Assembly: GCA_001692895.1 (NCBI GenBank) | Contig: KV748178.1 | Span: forward strand, 4,997,917 to 5,061,916 | DNA: 64,000 nucleotides | Reading direction: 5' to 3' | From: Cenococcum geophilum 1.58 | Lineage: Eukaryota; Ascomycota; Dothideomycetes; Gloniales; Gloniaceae | Shown: one piece after another, positions 1 through 11,490 of the stretch | Layout: each line of letters starts with the position of its first letter | Numbering within the stretch: the stretch's first letter is position 1 | Made by a program: the position numbers and the translations under genes | The notes under the pieces: model-generated | Seen by the model: the letters and a program-made list of their open reading frames with translations, nothing else | Told to the model about the DNA's origin: nothing | The model's database searches: none

Positions 1-3000
1 CGCTTAGATAATTAGGGCCTCTACACTAAGGCGTTAAAGTATATCTTTAATACCAAGTAGGTTAAGTTCTTAGGTTATATTATAACGCCTATAGGTGTAG
101 TTATAAACCTAGTACGGGTGTAGATAATCTAAGAGTAGCCGGAGCCAGAGAGCTACTGGGATGTTTAAGTGTTTCTAGGCTTTGCCAATTTCTATAGGCG
201 CTTTATCTATAACTACTTAGATATCGCCCAATACCTATTTAACTACGTTACTAAAGCTTTCTAAGACCCGGCCTAGGGAGTAAAAAGCTTAAAGGCGGGA
301 AGGAAGAAAACTAAGAAGGGACTAACTAAATAGTATAAACTATAGATATGGCCCGGAAAGGTATAGGAAGCCTTTTAGAAACTATACGCAAAGTTTATAA
401 AAGCTCTACTATTACGGCATTTTAACCTAGATTAGCCACTAATAATAGTTACTAATATATCGAATTTTGCCCTTACTAGTATCCTACTATAACTTAATAA
501 GTATCTAGACGCTACCCAGCTCTACTAAAGACTAGTAGTATTTTATAGTGGAAAATTCTAGGGACATAAAGTTAGGTATTATACCCATAATAAGGAACTA
601 CTAGCTATAGTCGACTGCTTTAAACAGTAGCGATATTACCTTAAGTACGCGAGCTATACCACTTATGTACTCTTAGATTATTATAATTTACGCTACTTTA
701 TAACTATAAAGGAGCTTATACCTTAATAAGCTAGATAGGTAGAGGAGCTCGCGCGATTTAATTTTAAGATCAAATATAAACTAAGGGAAAGTAACCCTGC
801 TAATAGACCGTCACAACAGCTAGACTATACTAAAGGCTTTAAAACGGGAGAAGGAAAACAGATAATAGATATTTTACTCCCTATATTATAGAATAAGCTC
901 CGGGTATAGGATGCTTAAGTACCTATAGCTCTATATACTAAGTCTTAGGCGGTGTAAACCCTATTAGCTTTTATTAACGCTCTGGCTAGTATCTAGTCCG
1001 TTACTAATAAGGGTCTAAATATACCTAAATAGGACGTCCCTAATATAAGTTTAGAACCTAGTAATACGCCACCTCTAATTACTAAGCTATCCCCTTAAGC
1101 TAATAGCGAAGCTATAGAGTAATTGGAACTTGGAGCCCTATAATAACTAAAGGACTTTAACCTTATAGTAGCCTTCCTAATATACGCGCACTGAGAAGTT
1201 ATAAGATCTATAGTACTATCTAGTCTTATACTTAGAGTAGTATAAGATAAAACAGCTTTTACCTGGGAACTATCTAAAAGGTTAACGGATCTCATCTATA
1301 AGGTGTAACGGAGGGACGCCTTTTATACTATCTTTAATATAGAAGTAGACCGGAAACGTAACGGAAAGGAAGCTGCTAGGCGCTACTATTAGGAACTAGA
1401 CCTAATGGGCCTACTACGTAGATATAGTAAGGTTTGGGTGCTATAAGAAGTAAATCTACGACAGAAGATCCTTATAAGGAATTATAATAATCCTCTAGGC
1501 GGCCACTATAGTTAAGCTAAGATAGTAGAATTACTTTAACGTAAATACTATTAGCTAAAGCTCTATTAGGAAGCAAAGGAGTATATTAGCCACTATAAGA
1601 AGTGTTAAGTATATAAAATCTAAAGGTATAAGCCATAGGGTTTACTTAAATTAGTTCCCCCCGCTAGTAAGCTATAGCAACATTACGCTATAGACTTTAT
1701 TACGGATCTCCCGCCCTTAAAAGATAGGCAAGGACGAATATATAATTCGGTCCTCATACTTATTAATAGGTTTTTAAAGTACATCTAATACCTTCCCGTT
1801 AATAAAACAATTAACGTATAAGCGCTCGCGAACCTAATTAAGGAGAAATGCTTTCTTAAAGTAGATTAGCTACACTCCATTATTACTAATAGGGGCAGCG
1901 TCTTTATAAGCCAATACTAGTCGGATCTATACTTTTATTTAAAGATAGACCACCATTATAGTACGGCTTTTTATCTATAGACGGATAGGCAAATAGAGCG
2001 CTAAAACTAGGAACTATAGTCTTATCTACGAATATATTTAAACTACTAGCAAGACAATTAGTGTAAGCTACTTCCGTACGCGGAATACGCTTATAACTTA
2101 AAGTAGTATTCGTCGCATTAGTATGCACCAATCTAGATTGCCTATAGCGTCCGACTATTAGGGTTTAATAGTATACCTAATAATTACTGGCTAAGGCCGT
2201 ATAATTAGTTATAGGATCCTACCGGGAAGTCTAAGGATATCTACCGGAGAGTATAAGGATATCTTAAGGAATGGGAGGAGCAATAGAAGTATGTAAAGTA
2301 GAGCCTATAAGATGCGCAAGAGTAGTAGAGACTCTAGTATAACCGTAAATACTAAAATAAGTATTTTGGAGTAGGCGACGAGGCTCTATTACGGTTAATA
2401 AATATTAAAACCTGTTAACTATTAAAGAAGCTTAATATAAGATACCTAGGTCCCTTCTAAGTTAAGGAATAAATTAGTAAGCTAGCCTACCGTCTCTAGC
2501 TACCCCTATCTATAGCCCGTATATATCTAGTATTTTATATAAACTTACTAGAGCTATAGTATAGACCTCCGCTAGAAAAGAACTTCTAACTAGGTCCAAT
2601 CGAATACCCTAAAGTAGTAGGTAAGCGGTATAAGGTTAAAGCTATACTGCGCTATAAGTCTATTAAGAATAAGCTTTAATATAAAGTTAAATAGCTAGGC
2701 TAGCCCGCTAAGGACTCTATATAGGAACTAGAGGATTACCTTAATTATTACGAAGATATTCTAAAAGAATATTAGGACTAAGGTCCACAATCTATAAATT
2801 ATAGAAAACGCTTTAATACTATAGTATTATCACGACCTATAAAGAAAGTTTATAGTAGGCCGTAAGAGGCCCTAAAGAGTAAATAGGTTAAATCGGATAT
2901 AGAACAGATAAGCTGCAAAAACTATAAGGATTAGGGCTATAGCCTAAGGCAGGACAGGTCCTTAGCCTTTTTACGTATATAGTATAGAATTAATAGGGTA

Positions 3001-3028
3001 TTTTACAAGAACTACATTCCTATTAATT
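1..3028 (+). pseudogene. Ty3/gypsy pol remnant (RT, RNase H, integrase, chromodomain), 5' end outside window
   Basis: This is the 3' two thirds of a chromovirus-type Ty3/gypsy polyprotein, read through TAA/TAG stops. Near 150-215 the frame gives FLGFANFYRRFI, the RT-to-RNase H connection. RNase H follows near 440-690, with TNISNFAL (ancestrally TDASDFA-like) and YYTHNKELLAIVD. A degenerate His/Cys finger sits near 1590. The integrase core runs from about 1690 to 2010, with MDFITDLPP, ITNRGS (Asp now Asn) and TDRQIER, so the three acidic positions can be placed. A C-terminal chromodomain lies at about 2630-2760 (YKVKAILRYKS, then ELEDYLNYYEDIL). The reading frame seems to end near 3028. Gag, protease and the start of RT are not present, and I found no convincing LTR after it. 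Asp-to-Asn and Trp/Gln-to-stop changes all fit RIP, so it is inactive. Confidence 0.93.
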
Positions 3029-5290
3029 AATCTATACTAGGAATATTATTTTTAGGGCTCCTAGGCCCTTCCTAAAAGCCTTCCTAGGCCTTCCTAAGTA
3101 CCTTAATTAAGGTTCTTAATACTACTATATATAAGAATAAAATCTAAAATACCTAATCTAAAAAGCTACTATACCTTACCCTTAGGAGTAGGATTAGTAT
3201 CTATTAGGCCACTAAGTAATAGCTAACAAGAATAGGATCTAGACCCCTTAGTAGGGTATAAGTAGGCATAAAAATAGGGGTAGGATAATGAGGTATAGCG
3301 GGGGCAGAGATCCTTAAACGCTTAATACTAATATTAGGTCCAAACCAATACTAACGAAGCTCTTATAGTGTAAGCTTATAGTTAAGGAAGATACGCTTAA
3401 GCCCAGAATAAATAGAGATATTAGCTAGCTGGTATAGTCCAGAACCACCGAGACCTTACTATAGTAACTATTAGTTACCTATCCGCTAGGTGCCTAAAGG
3501 GTAACCTACCTAATAACATATTATATTATACTCTTTTAAAACTTAACACGTATACACAAACTCCTTCTTATAGTAAACGGCGACCTTCTTCTTATCGCCC
3601 CTATCCCTTACCTTATCCTTAGTATACTAGCCTTACTCGCGTATTAGATACTACTAGCTAGCTTACTAAGAATTATGGGCGGTATAGGTAGCTATAGTAT
3701 AGTCTTAAATTTGACCTAGTTACTTAGTATTAGCGCTTAAATAGGAAAGAGCCCGGGCGATATAGTAGTTAAGAATATTAAAGGAACGCCGCTACTTAGG
3801 CCTAGGCTATTAAAGCTTTAAGTTAGTAATAGAAAAGACTATTAAGGATAGGAAAACTTACCTTAACGTAACTACCGCTCTTAGTACGTATGCATTAATT
3901 ATAAGGACTAAAGGTATTAGATCTAATACAGTGCGTCTTATTATAAGCCTCTAGAATCTTTTTATTAGATTTCTAGTCTTTTAAAGATATATAAGTAAAG
4001 TTATTTAAGTAGAACTAGTACTAGTTGCGGGTTAGTGGGGGTTAGGGTTCTATATATAACGGTAGGGCTAGGATACGCTAAGGAATTAGCTTAAAAGAGT
4101 AGTTAGTAGGAGAATAAAGAGGTATATTAAATTAATAACGAAAATACAGAAAATCTTAATAATATATTAAAGATACGTCTAAAAATTAAAGAAAGGTTAA
4201 TAGGGGAAGTAAGGTATTAAGGAAAAGGAGCAGCAGCTTAATAAGCAAGTTGTCTTATACTTTACCTTCTAATACCCTTTCGGTAAATAGCCGCAACCCT
4301 ACTAATATAACTCCGTTATAATAGCGCTATTTAGAAGGAAGGAAATATAAGTATACGTTATCTAACTATCACTTCCTTACAAAAACTAATTCTATAGCTA
4401 GAGGAAGGCAATTAAGACGTTAATTAAAGGCGCATATAGGTTAAATTATATCTAAACAATACTATAGTATTAAAGAATAACGTTATAGATATTCTTAATA
4501 ATCGTATAAGAGCTATAGATACTATTGCGAAGTGTCCCTCCTATTTGCCAAGTAGTAAAGCTATACCAATTATATGGTATAGGACTACTAGATTTAAAAG
4601 CATATGCACTAAATCTTAGGAGATAAGTCTCCTTAATTAACTAATTAATACCTTAACTGTACTTAATAGCCCAAGGGCGAACGTAGAAGTAATGCGTTAG
4701 TGACGCAGAGGATTACGAAAGAAGGTTATGGATTATATCTTAGTAGTTAAAGATAACGGTAAACTAAGGCCCTATACGTTAAATCCTATACTAAAAGGTT
4801 CTACGGAACTATATAAGGAATACTAAATTACCTATAATACTTATAATTAATTATAGACTAGTATAAAGGCTTGGAAGTAGAGTTATATAAAAATCCTTAA
4901 GTTAGCCTAGGTAGTTACCAGTATACTTCTAGCAGGCTTCTAATGGGTCTCCTAGTAATCCTCGTGTCTTTTTTCTAGTTATATTTTTTCCTTATTAAGG
5001 TTTTTAGGAGTTTAAAGTAGGGGTTAGATAGATAGATAATATATAACGGCATACTAATATCTCTCCGAACCCCTTCCGGGACGAGCCCTTATAATCTCCC
5101 TCTACTATAAGGTAATAGCAATTGGGGGCTAACTGTAAGAAGGGGGGGGGCAATATAAGGGATATTATTACGGTTACCTTGGGTTGCCCTTAGGACAACC
5201 CCTAGACACCCCTTGGACGTCTATTAGTTACGTACTAAAGGCACGTGCCCGTAGTATATAGTCTCCACAATCCTAGAGGCCTTACCTCCT
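3029..5290. other. RIPped sequence without a recognisable gene
   Basis: Strongly RIPped. Near 3060-3110 there is a short direct repeat of a CCTTCCTA-type unit. A plus-strand frame around 3710-4260 has only TAA/TAG stops and could be a retroelement gag, but I see no zinc knuckle or other motif that fixes it. A run of about ten G at 5142-5152 could be a polypurine tract. No LTR pair was found. Confidence 0.5.
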
Positions 5291-5299
5291 TAAGGATTT

Positions 5300-5865
5300 G
5301 TCTCTCTTACTAATCTATCCTATTCCAATCGTGTCCTTATAGCCCCCTATCTACAAAGTCCCCTTATAGTACTACTGCGAAGACGTTTACCAATTCTAAG
5401 ATTGTCCCTATATTAATAAATTAGTTTAACTACAGGATTAGAAACTAGATAGAGCTATAGCTAAAAGGGTTAAGTAAAAGATTATAAGCGCTATAGATTA
5501 GACTAAGTTAAAAATTAAGAAGATAAGGTAGTAGGCTTTAGATAAAAAAGCTTTAGAGAAGGAAGCTATATAGAGCCTAGACGGAAATTAAAAGGAAAAT
5601 AATAGTACCTTTACTATATATTAAGTAGGCGCCTATAAAGTATACACTAACTATAAGCTATATAATAGTATAATCCTTAATAATAGAACTACTATATACG
5701 TTATTAACGATTAATTAAGGTTTGTTAATAAGCTCTAACTAAGTAATAACTTTATATATACCGGAATAACTATAAATCTAATTAAGGGTATAGGAATAGT
5801 AGGAATTACTATTTAGATGCTATCGGGTCCTAGGAAGATCTTCTTAACTAATATAGTATTTAGGT
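5300..5865 (+). pseudogene. Ty1/copia gag C-terminus and protease fragment
   Basis: The plus frame contains a degenerate gag zinc knuckle near 5373-5415 (CEDVYQF, stop, DCPYIN). It is followed by a lysine-rich linker and then the protease region. There the phrase LYNSIILNNRTTIYVIND corresponds to the copia aspartic protease signature LDSGAT/HVxND, with Asp changed to Asn and Gly to Arg. The frame runs on as FVNKL and IKGIGIVGITIQM to a GPRKIFLTNIVF segment near 5850, a typical copia protease tail. It then stops abruptly against a sequence of different composition at about 5866. No integrase or RT of this copy is present downstream. It is a truncated, RIPped fragment. It is probably not the same subfamily as the complete copia element at 24.4-30.2 kb, whose gag and protease read differently. 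Confidence 0.82.
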
Positions 5866-6085
5866 CCTCGAAATCGGACTCTGCACCTGTACGTGGTGAG
5901 GCCTACGAACCTACTGGTCTTCGGACTCAGTAGAGCCAACGCAAAGACGTCGCACAGCTGCGAATAGGACCTGGTGGTGGTTGTGAGCGTTCTAGGCGGT
6001 AGTGAAAAATTTTCAGATGGTGAGATCTCGAAAACCACTACTGTTGGCCCTCTACAATTCAGCTACACTGTTCTCCTATTCCAAC
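5866..6085. other. Short island without RIP signature
   Basis: About 200 bp in which CpA and TpG occur at normal frequency (for example GTGGTGGTTGTGAGCG near 5975). RIPped DNA lies on both sides. A minus-strand frame of about 64 codons is open here, but it has no recognisable motif. Most likely this is single-copy sequence, or a segment too short to have been a RIP substrate. Confidence 0.6.
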
Positions 6086-7200
6086 CCTGTATAATCCTCG
6101 CGGATATATACAGAATTTAACGTCCCCTAACCCCCAATTAAAAGTATTAACGACCTTATATTAATAAACGAACGCGGATAAATAAATAAACGGACGAGCA
6201 AATATACGGCCCCTCCTAACCCCTAGGGCAATCGCCCGCGGAGTATATAGTTACTTACCATTAACTATTAAATACTAAGAAAAACCTGGCAGCCTAGATA
6301 ACACCGTACGGTTTTCCTGTCTCCTCTTAAGGAGTAGTAACCCTTAGCGAGGGCCTAGTGACTAGGGCCTAGGCATAAAAGATACCCAGGCATATACATC
6401 CCGCTCGCCTTATAGTATAGTGTAGTGGTAGTTTATAGATAAATCCCCCTTACGCCTTTAATAGGCCCTAGGGGGGGGGAGGTATGGCGTATATAGCAAT
6501 GGTTAGTAAGAGATAGCACATAGGGGACGGTTAATAATATAGGAAACGACAACAACAATATACGGCGATTAATCGGCAAGGCCTAGCTAGGACATAGTGA
6601 ACCCCAGCTTAGGATAAGCTAAAGAGGGAAGTAGTAGTACCTAAGGAGTTCAAAACATACAAGGAGACAGGACGTAGCCGTAGGCCCGCAGGGCCGCCGC
6701 TACGGACGGATATAGCAAATTGGGGTTTTTTATCCTACTAAGGTGGCTTATAGGGTTTTTCCTCCCCTAACCTAACTGCAGGGTTTTCTTCCTATAAATA
6801 TATAAGTTTTCCCCCTATGACGGAGTAGTCTGTATAGGCCTAGATAGGATCCGTATTAGACGTTAATTAAAGAACTACTACTAATATAGTATTTATACTA
6901 GCTTTCTATACGAATTTTATTAGCAACTTAGTTAATTAAGGCACGAGTACGGTAAGAGGGGCGCGTAAGCCTATATAATTAGTAGTCTATAAATAAGGAT
7001 CTAAAGCTAAAGAAAGGAAAGGGAAAGAATGGAAGCACCGCTTAAGGTTATATACAATCCTCTAGTCACGTAATGGCAACTTGCTATCACGTGACGGCAA
7101 GTTGCGGCAATCTGCCGTATTCTACCAGCGCTGTAATAAATTTAGCCTACCTAAAGAAGTTTAATAATAAGAATATATAGTAGGATAATAAAAGGAACCT
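6086..7200. other. Mostly RIPped intergenic sequence
   Basis: No coding motif recognised. It holds a G-run at about 6471-6480. A partly unmutated patch at about 7050-7140 contains GGCAACTTGC and GGCAAGTTGCGGCAA, near-repeats that look like a remnant of an element end. Nothing else is supported. Confidence 0.45.
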
Positions 7201-7201
7201 A

Positions 7202-7832
7202 CTATACAAGAACGATTACAAGACGTTCGCCTATTGCGAGCGCTATTGCAAGTAATTGACACCTCACTATCGCTCGAATTGCTTTGCTCATCGTCATCTA
7301 CCTCTACCTACGTATTGACCTCTTCATCTACCTTTTTTCAGCTGCTATTAAAGCCTTTAAGTAAGCCGTTACTGCCTTAAATATAACAGTAGATGCCTCT
7401 ACCGTCAATTGCGTAGCGGTCGCGAGCGCTTTAGCTGACGCAGCTTGATCCTCTACCTTCCTAAATTCCTCTCATGCCTCAGCTGTCTTCTTTATCGCTA
7501 TCCTAGATGCAGTCTCCAAAGCTTACTTGTTCTTCGGGAATCTTAGTTACAATAACTTAGATCGTTTGAATTTAAGCAGAAAAGCCAGCATTTATAAGGT
7601 ATATACACTGTCGCACAACCGCAGATTCTATAGGGGGTAGTAGTTACTGCCGGTAAGTATGCGCGACTTTATAAGATTTATGTTTACCGTTAAGTTGCCT
7701 ACGTAATATATTTAGGTTAATACCATAAGACTTTATAGCATCTTCCCGGCTTTTATAGAGGCTATTTTTAAAGCTAGTAATTACTAATTTAATTCTCTAG
7801 TCCGTATTAGGTTTGCGAGTCTAGCGGGGCAT
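7202..7832 (-). pseudogene. pogo/Fot1-like transposase, internally deleted
   Basis: The minus-strand ATG at 7832-7830 opens a frame that begins MPR, stop, TRKPNTD and continues through SREDAIKSYGIN and LRRQLNGKHKSYKVAHTYRQ. This is the psq/CENP-B type helix-turn-helix layout at the N-terminus of fungal pogo-family transposases. After a stretch reading ESAVVRQCIYLINAGFSA, the frame passes, with a frameshift near 7510, into an alanine-rich helical tail (SAKALATATQLTVEAS, AVTAYLKALIAAEKR) and stops at 7204-7202. The whole DDE catalytic core, normally about 200 residues, is missing, so this is a deletion derivative as well as RIPped. The sequence just upstream (7956-7986) recurs near 35.17 kb and may be the family's terminal repeat. 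Family assignment rests on the HTH segment and gene plan. Confidence 0.72.
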
Positions 7833-7955
7833 AGTAATATAAATAGTAAATTTCTTAAATATAGATCAATTGAGGAATTAAATGTTTTAATTCTTAGGGC
7901 GGCAGTATAAGTTACTAAGCTTAAATAGGCAAGCGGTAAGAAAAACCGTTAAAAA

Positions 7956-7986
7956 CCCCCTAACCGTCAAAAACCTATAAGCTACG
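7956..7986. repeat. Dispersed element-end repeat (probable pogo-family terminus), copy 1
   Basis: CCCCCTAACCGTCAAAAACC followed by TATAAGCTACGT. The same 30-odd bases, with CCCCCTAACTGTCAAAACCC, occur at about 35163-35194. It lies between the start of the pogo-like pseudogene and another inverted repeat, which suits a 5' terminal repeat. The matching 3' end was not found. Confidence 0.5.
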
Positions 7987-8035
7987 TTAACGTATATAAT
8001 AGGGTTATAAAGGTAACCCTAGTTATAACCGATTT
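7986..8035 (+). repeat. Left inverted terminal repeat enclosing the Crypton array
   Basis: A 50-bp segment containing ATAATAGGGTTATAAAGG, then TAACCCTAGTTATAACCGAT. Its reverse complement is present at 17455-17504 with only a few C/T or G/A differences. The pair bracket about 9.4 kb, of which about 8.86 kb is the Crypton triplet. Confidence 0.75.
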
Positions 8036-8537
8036 AAAAATTAAAATTTACCAAAATACTAATTTAGTCGTAAATAATTAGTAAAAGCCATTATAAGTTA
8101 TTATATCATCCTCCTATTCTTCCTACAAGTCCTTTAGTAAAGTAGCTTCTTTTACTGCCTTCTTAGTAGTCTCCTAAAGTCGCATAATAAAAGTTATAGC
8201 TACAGTAGTAGCTATAGAGGACCCTTCCACCTGTATCTATTAATTATTTCCATACCTTAATATATACTAGGTAGACTCTAGTATACATTATATAGGCTAT
8301 AAAATACGCACCCATACTTACGTATATGTTAGTGTAAAACTATTAGGGACCTCTATAACGCCATAGGCTTTTATATAAGGTTTAGCGCTTTTATAGAGAC
8401 TTACTATTTACTAGACTATTAAAGCTACTTATAAATAATCTTCTATATCTAAAGCACGCGGCTAGTAAGGCATAGCTTTGGTAATATAGAGTTCTATATA
8501 AGGGAAGTAAGGGGAAAAGTCAATATATTAGTGTTTA
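8036..8537. other. RIPped sequence, internal part of the host transposon of the Crypton array
   Basis: No coding motif seen. It lies between the left inverted repeat and the first Crypton copy, so by position it is internal sequence of a small transposon. The last bases (TATTAGTGTTTA) reappear at the end of each Crypton unit. Confidence 0.5.
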
Positions 8538-11490
8538 CGGCTTAGCTAAGCGCCCGCTTAGTCACTAAGCCGTATATAATACTTACAACCCCTATTAACA
8601 TTCGCGAATATCTACGGCCGAGCCTACAGCTAAGCCGTGGACATATTTAAATATCTTTACCCCCGTTAATTAAGTCGCTAATACGCGCGTACTATTAGCC
8701 TAGCCGTGCGCCTATATATTTACCCTATAGGGTAAGGTCACTTATCCGCTCTTACTAAGCGGCCGGTAAGTAGGTATACTTTCTCTACCTCTCTCCCCTA
8801 GTCTACATCTGCGTATATAGAAAAAATAAAAACCCCTCCTATAGCGCGGCTTCTCTAGCAGCGTCCTACCTATCTTAAAAATGCCGTTAATTAGTCGCGT
8901 AAAGATTAACGTTACGAATAATGCCAAACTACGCGCTAACGCGTAGAGTATCCTTACCCTTATATGTTTTAAGAGGCCTAAAAACACGTCTCTAAATTAT
9001 AAGCCGAAGTAGAAAGAGTTTAAGGTAGGTAGGTAGGTACTTTACAGAGTAGTATACTTATAACTAACGCGTATCTTTCTAGGCCTTTTATAAGTAAAAG
9101 TAGTACTATAATAGCGATACCGTTACGGAAGAGAAGCTACTCCTTTTCCTTACTAAGGAGGTTATAGGCCGGCCACTAAAAGCGAAAAGCCGTAAGGCTA
9201 GTAATAACGTACCCTAAGACGAGACGCGGCTCTTCTAGCGCTTAGTTTGCGGCTATATTACTACCCTTATAGACCTCTACTAGACGTAAAAGAGTATAGA
9301 GATAAATAGCTACTAGTTCCCACGGGAGGATAATATTAGGGATTACCTAAAGGTTCTATAATAGAGGGATGCGTAATGGGAAAAGGAGCAGTTTATAGAT
9401 AAGGGTAAGAATATACTACTTAACGGATATACGGAGGACAAGTTTAAGAGCGTCTACCGCGAGCTATAGGCCCGTAAAGACTCCTTACTAGAATACTACC
9501 TCTATACGCTTATAGATATCCTACTAGGCTACTATATACTTACCTATAGCGGAAATAGGCGCTTTACCGAGATCTTAAACCTATTTACCTTTAAGTTTAA
9601 AGGGGAAGGCCCTACCCGCTATATACCCCTAATATTTACTATACGCGCTAGTAAGCAGAACTAGTATAGCCGCCTTAAGACTATTAGGGCTCTATATAAT
9701 AAGAAGCCACTTATTAATATACTTAGCGGGCTAGCTTTCTACCTTCTATACCGCTAGGACCTTAGTAATAAGCCGTTCCCGGACTTTAGTAAGCGGTTAG
9801 CGTAGTATAATATCCGCCTAATTAAGAGTAGCGCCGGGAACCGCAAGGCGGCCTTCTTATATAACTTATAGCGGGAGTAGGTTACTAAGGCGTTCTAGTC
9901 TATTAGCGTCTTCTTATAGAAGAAGACCTATATTAGATAAAGCGCTAGCGCTAAAATAGCGGAGCTAAAAGGGGTTAGTAAGGACTAAATTAAACGCGCT
10001 AGTAGGTAGAACTAAGAGTAGATAGTTAGCTACTACTTAAACTTGCTGCCGTAGGAGTTTATACGGATAATAGCCGGCCATTCGCCGTAGATAGGCTGCT
10101 TTAAAATTTGTAGGGCAAGCGTCGCCCCCCCTAATATACTACTATTGATAATCTAGCCAGAGCTAGACGTCTAAAAGGGTTAGTTTAGCCCTTAGGTTAG
10201 CTAGGTTAATAACCTTATAGCTATAGGCGCTATAAACCTTCTATTCTACCTCCGGAAGGTTATTCTATAGGACTTAATAGTCCTCCGCAAAATATTCCTA
10301 AGCAGCCCCGTATAAAACTACCCGGTCTTCTAGTATAAGGCCTATCTACCCTTTATATAGAAGGTTAAAGCCTACCTATAGTAGGAGGAAGAAGGCCCTA
10401 GCTAGCTATTAATACTCTACTAAGCTGTGCTGGCTATCGCAAACTACCTAAAGACTATAGACTAGAGAGCACGCGAGCTATAGGCGTTATTTAACCATAT
10501 AGCCAAGTCCTAGTAGGCGCAGTCTTTATAGCTTTAATTACTTATATCTAGCAGCCTTACCTTTTAGCTTAAGGTCCCTTTAGTATCTATATATTTACGT
10601 CTAACGGTATACCTACTAACGGTATATCTACTAATAGCATATCTACTAGCGCCTCTATCTATTACGGAATTAAGCTAGAATACGTTGGCCTAGGTAAGCG
10701 CTATAGCTTCCCCTTTACTAGCGCCGCCGCAGCTATAGCTATAGTAAGAGCCTAAGCCTAAGCAGCTGCCCAAGCAGCCGCCTAAGTAGCCGCCTATTAT
10801 ATCGTATATACCGTATAGTAAAGTCTATATAGGCCCTTTAGCGTAAGTAGATTAAAGGGCTTAGAGGTAATCCTTTTATAGTAGCGCTAAATTCTAAATA
10901 GGGTAGTAGATAGTAGGCTAGCCGGGAAATAAGCTCTAATAGTACTCCCTATAGCTTAAGGTTATTAAGGAGATTAAGCGGGTTATATAGGCCTAGAGGG
11001 TTAGTAAGGAAGCGGCTATATAGTAGGTTAATTAATAGTAGGAGCGGATATAGTACTCGCTAGATTAGCTTTATAAACAGCTTTAAGCGGGTAAAAAAGC
11101 TTTAAAAAAGTATATATATCTAACTTCTAAGGAGTCCTTTTAAAGCCTTTATCTATAGTCCCTAAGGGGCTTATTTTAGTACGGTATAAGTTTAGTAGGG
11201 TACTTATATAATAGCAGCGCCTAATCTAAAACGCAAATATCTCTATTAACTTATGGCTAATTTTTACCATCCTAGTGCAAGCAGAGAGCCCTCGGACAGC
11301 TCTATATATAGCGCTTAATAGGTATTAAGAGCGTAATATTACTGCGGCGTTGCTTATAATTAAAGATTAACCGTAGATATAGGGTAATATCTATATACCG
11401 CTAAGCGTATAGGCCTCCTACCTGCTAAATTATAACTTAGCGGCTAATTTAGCTATATAAATCGAACTATAGATATACTATTGGTATTTA
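8538..11490 (+). mobile_element. Crypton-type tyrosine recombinase element, copy 1 of 3
   Basis: First of three head-to-tail units of about 2953 bp. Each unit begins CGGCTTAGCTAA and ends in a TATTAGTGTTTA-like motif that is also present just before copy 1. There are no terminal inverted repeats and no LTRs, as expected for elements moved by a tyrosine recombinase. The unit has a roughly 480-bp leader followed by one long plus-strand ORF. In the leader, a minus-strand open frame (8742-8987) is partly kept in copy 3. It could be a small gene but is more likely a by-product of repeated non-coding sequence. Confidence 0.85.
9030..11110 (+). pseudogene. Crypton tyrosine recombinase with Ndc10-like and GCR1_C-like domains, copy 1
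   Basis: One frame with TAA/TAG stops only. The N-terminal part reads EKLLLFLTKEVIG, then EDNIRDYLKVL. The recombinase core is near 9480-10090: RKDSLLEYYLYTLIDILLGY, a long middle with KRLA, stop, YNIRLIKSSAGNRKA, the box KTYIR (the HxxR motif with His changed to Tyr), and SKD, stop, IKRASR leading to VSYYLNLLP, which carries the candidate nucleophile Tyr. From about 10070 it continues as an Ndc10 domain-2-like segment (AGHSP, then CFKICRASVAPPNILL, LFYLRKVILQDLIVLRKIFL). A Pro/Lys linker comes next. It ends with a GCR1_C-like region near 10850-11090 (YSLQLKVIKEIKRV reading stops as Gln, then VSKEAAI). This layout matches fungal Cryptons and their captured Ndc10/GCR1_C architecture. RIP has inactivated it. 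Confidence 0.85.

Noticed and set aside
4020-4060. TTAGGG-like bases (GGGGGTTAGGGTTC) as a telomere remnant
   Set aside because: Only one unit is present, with no array and no subtelomeric gene that I could identify.
5142-5152. G-run as the polypurine tract of a gypsy 3' LTR
   Set aside because: No LTR pair could be matched on either side. A similar run at 6471-6480 has no element context either.
5844-6038. 64-codon minus-strand ORF in the island without RIP
   Set aside because: No homology-like motif, partly spans the junction with RIPped DNA, and its length is within chance.
8742-8987. Minus-strand small ORF conserved between Crypton copies 1 and 3
   Set aside because: It lies in the repeated leader of the element, so conservation is explained by copy identity. 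Copy 2 does not keep it open.
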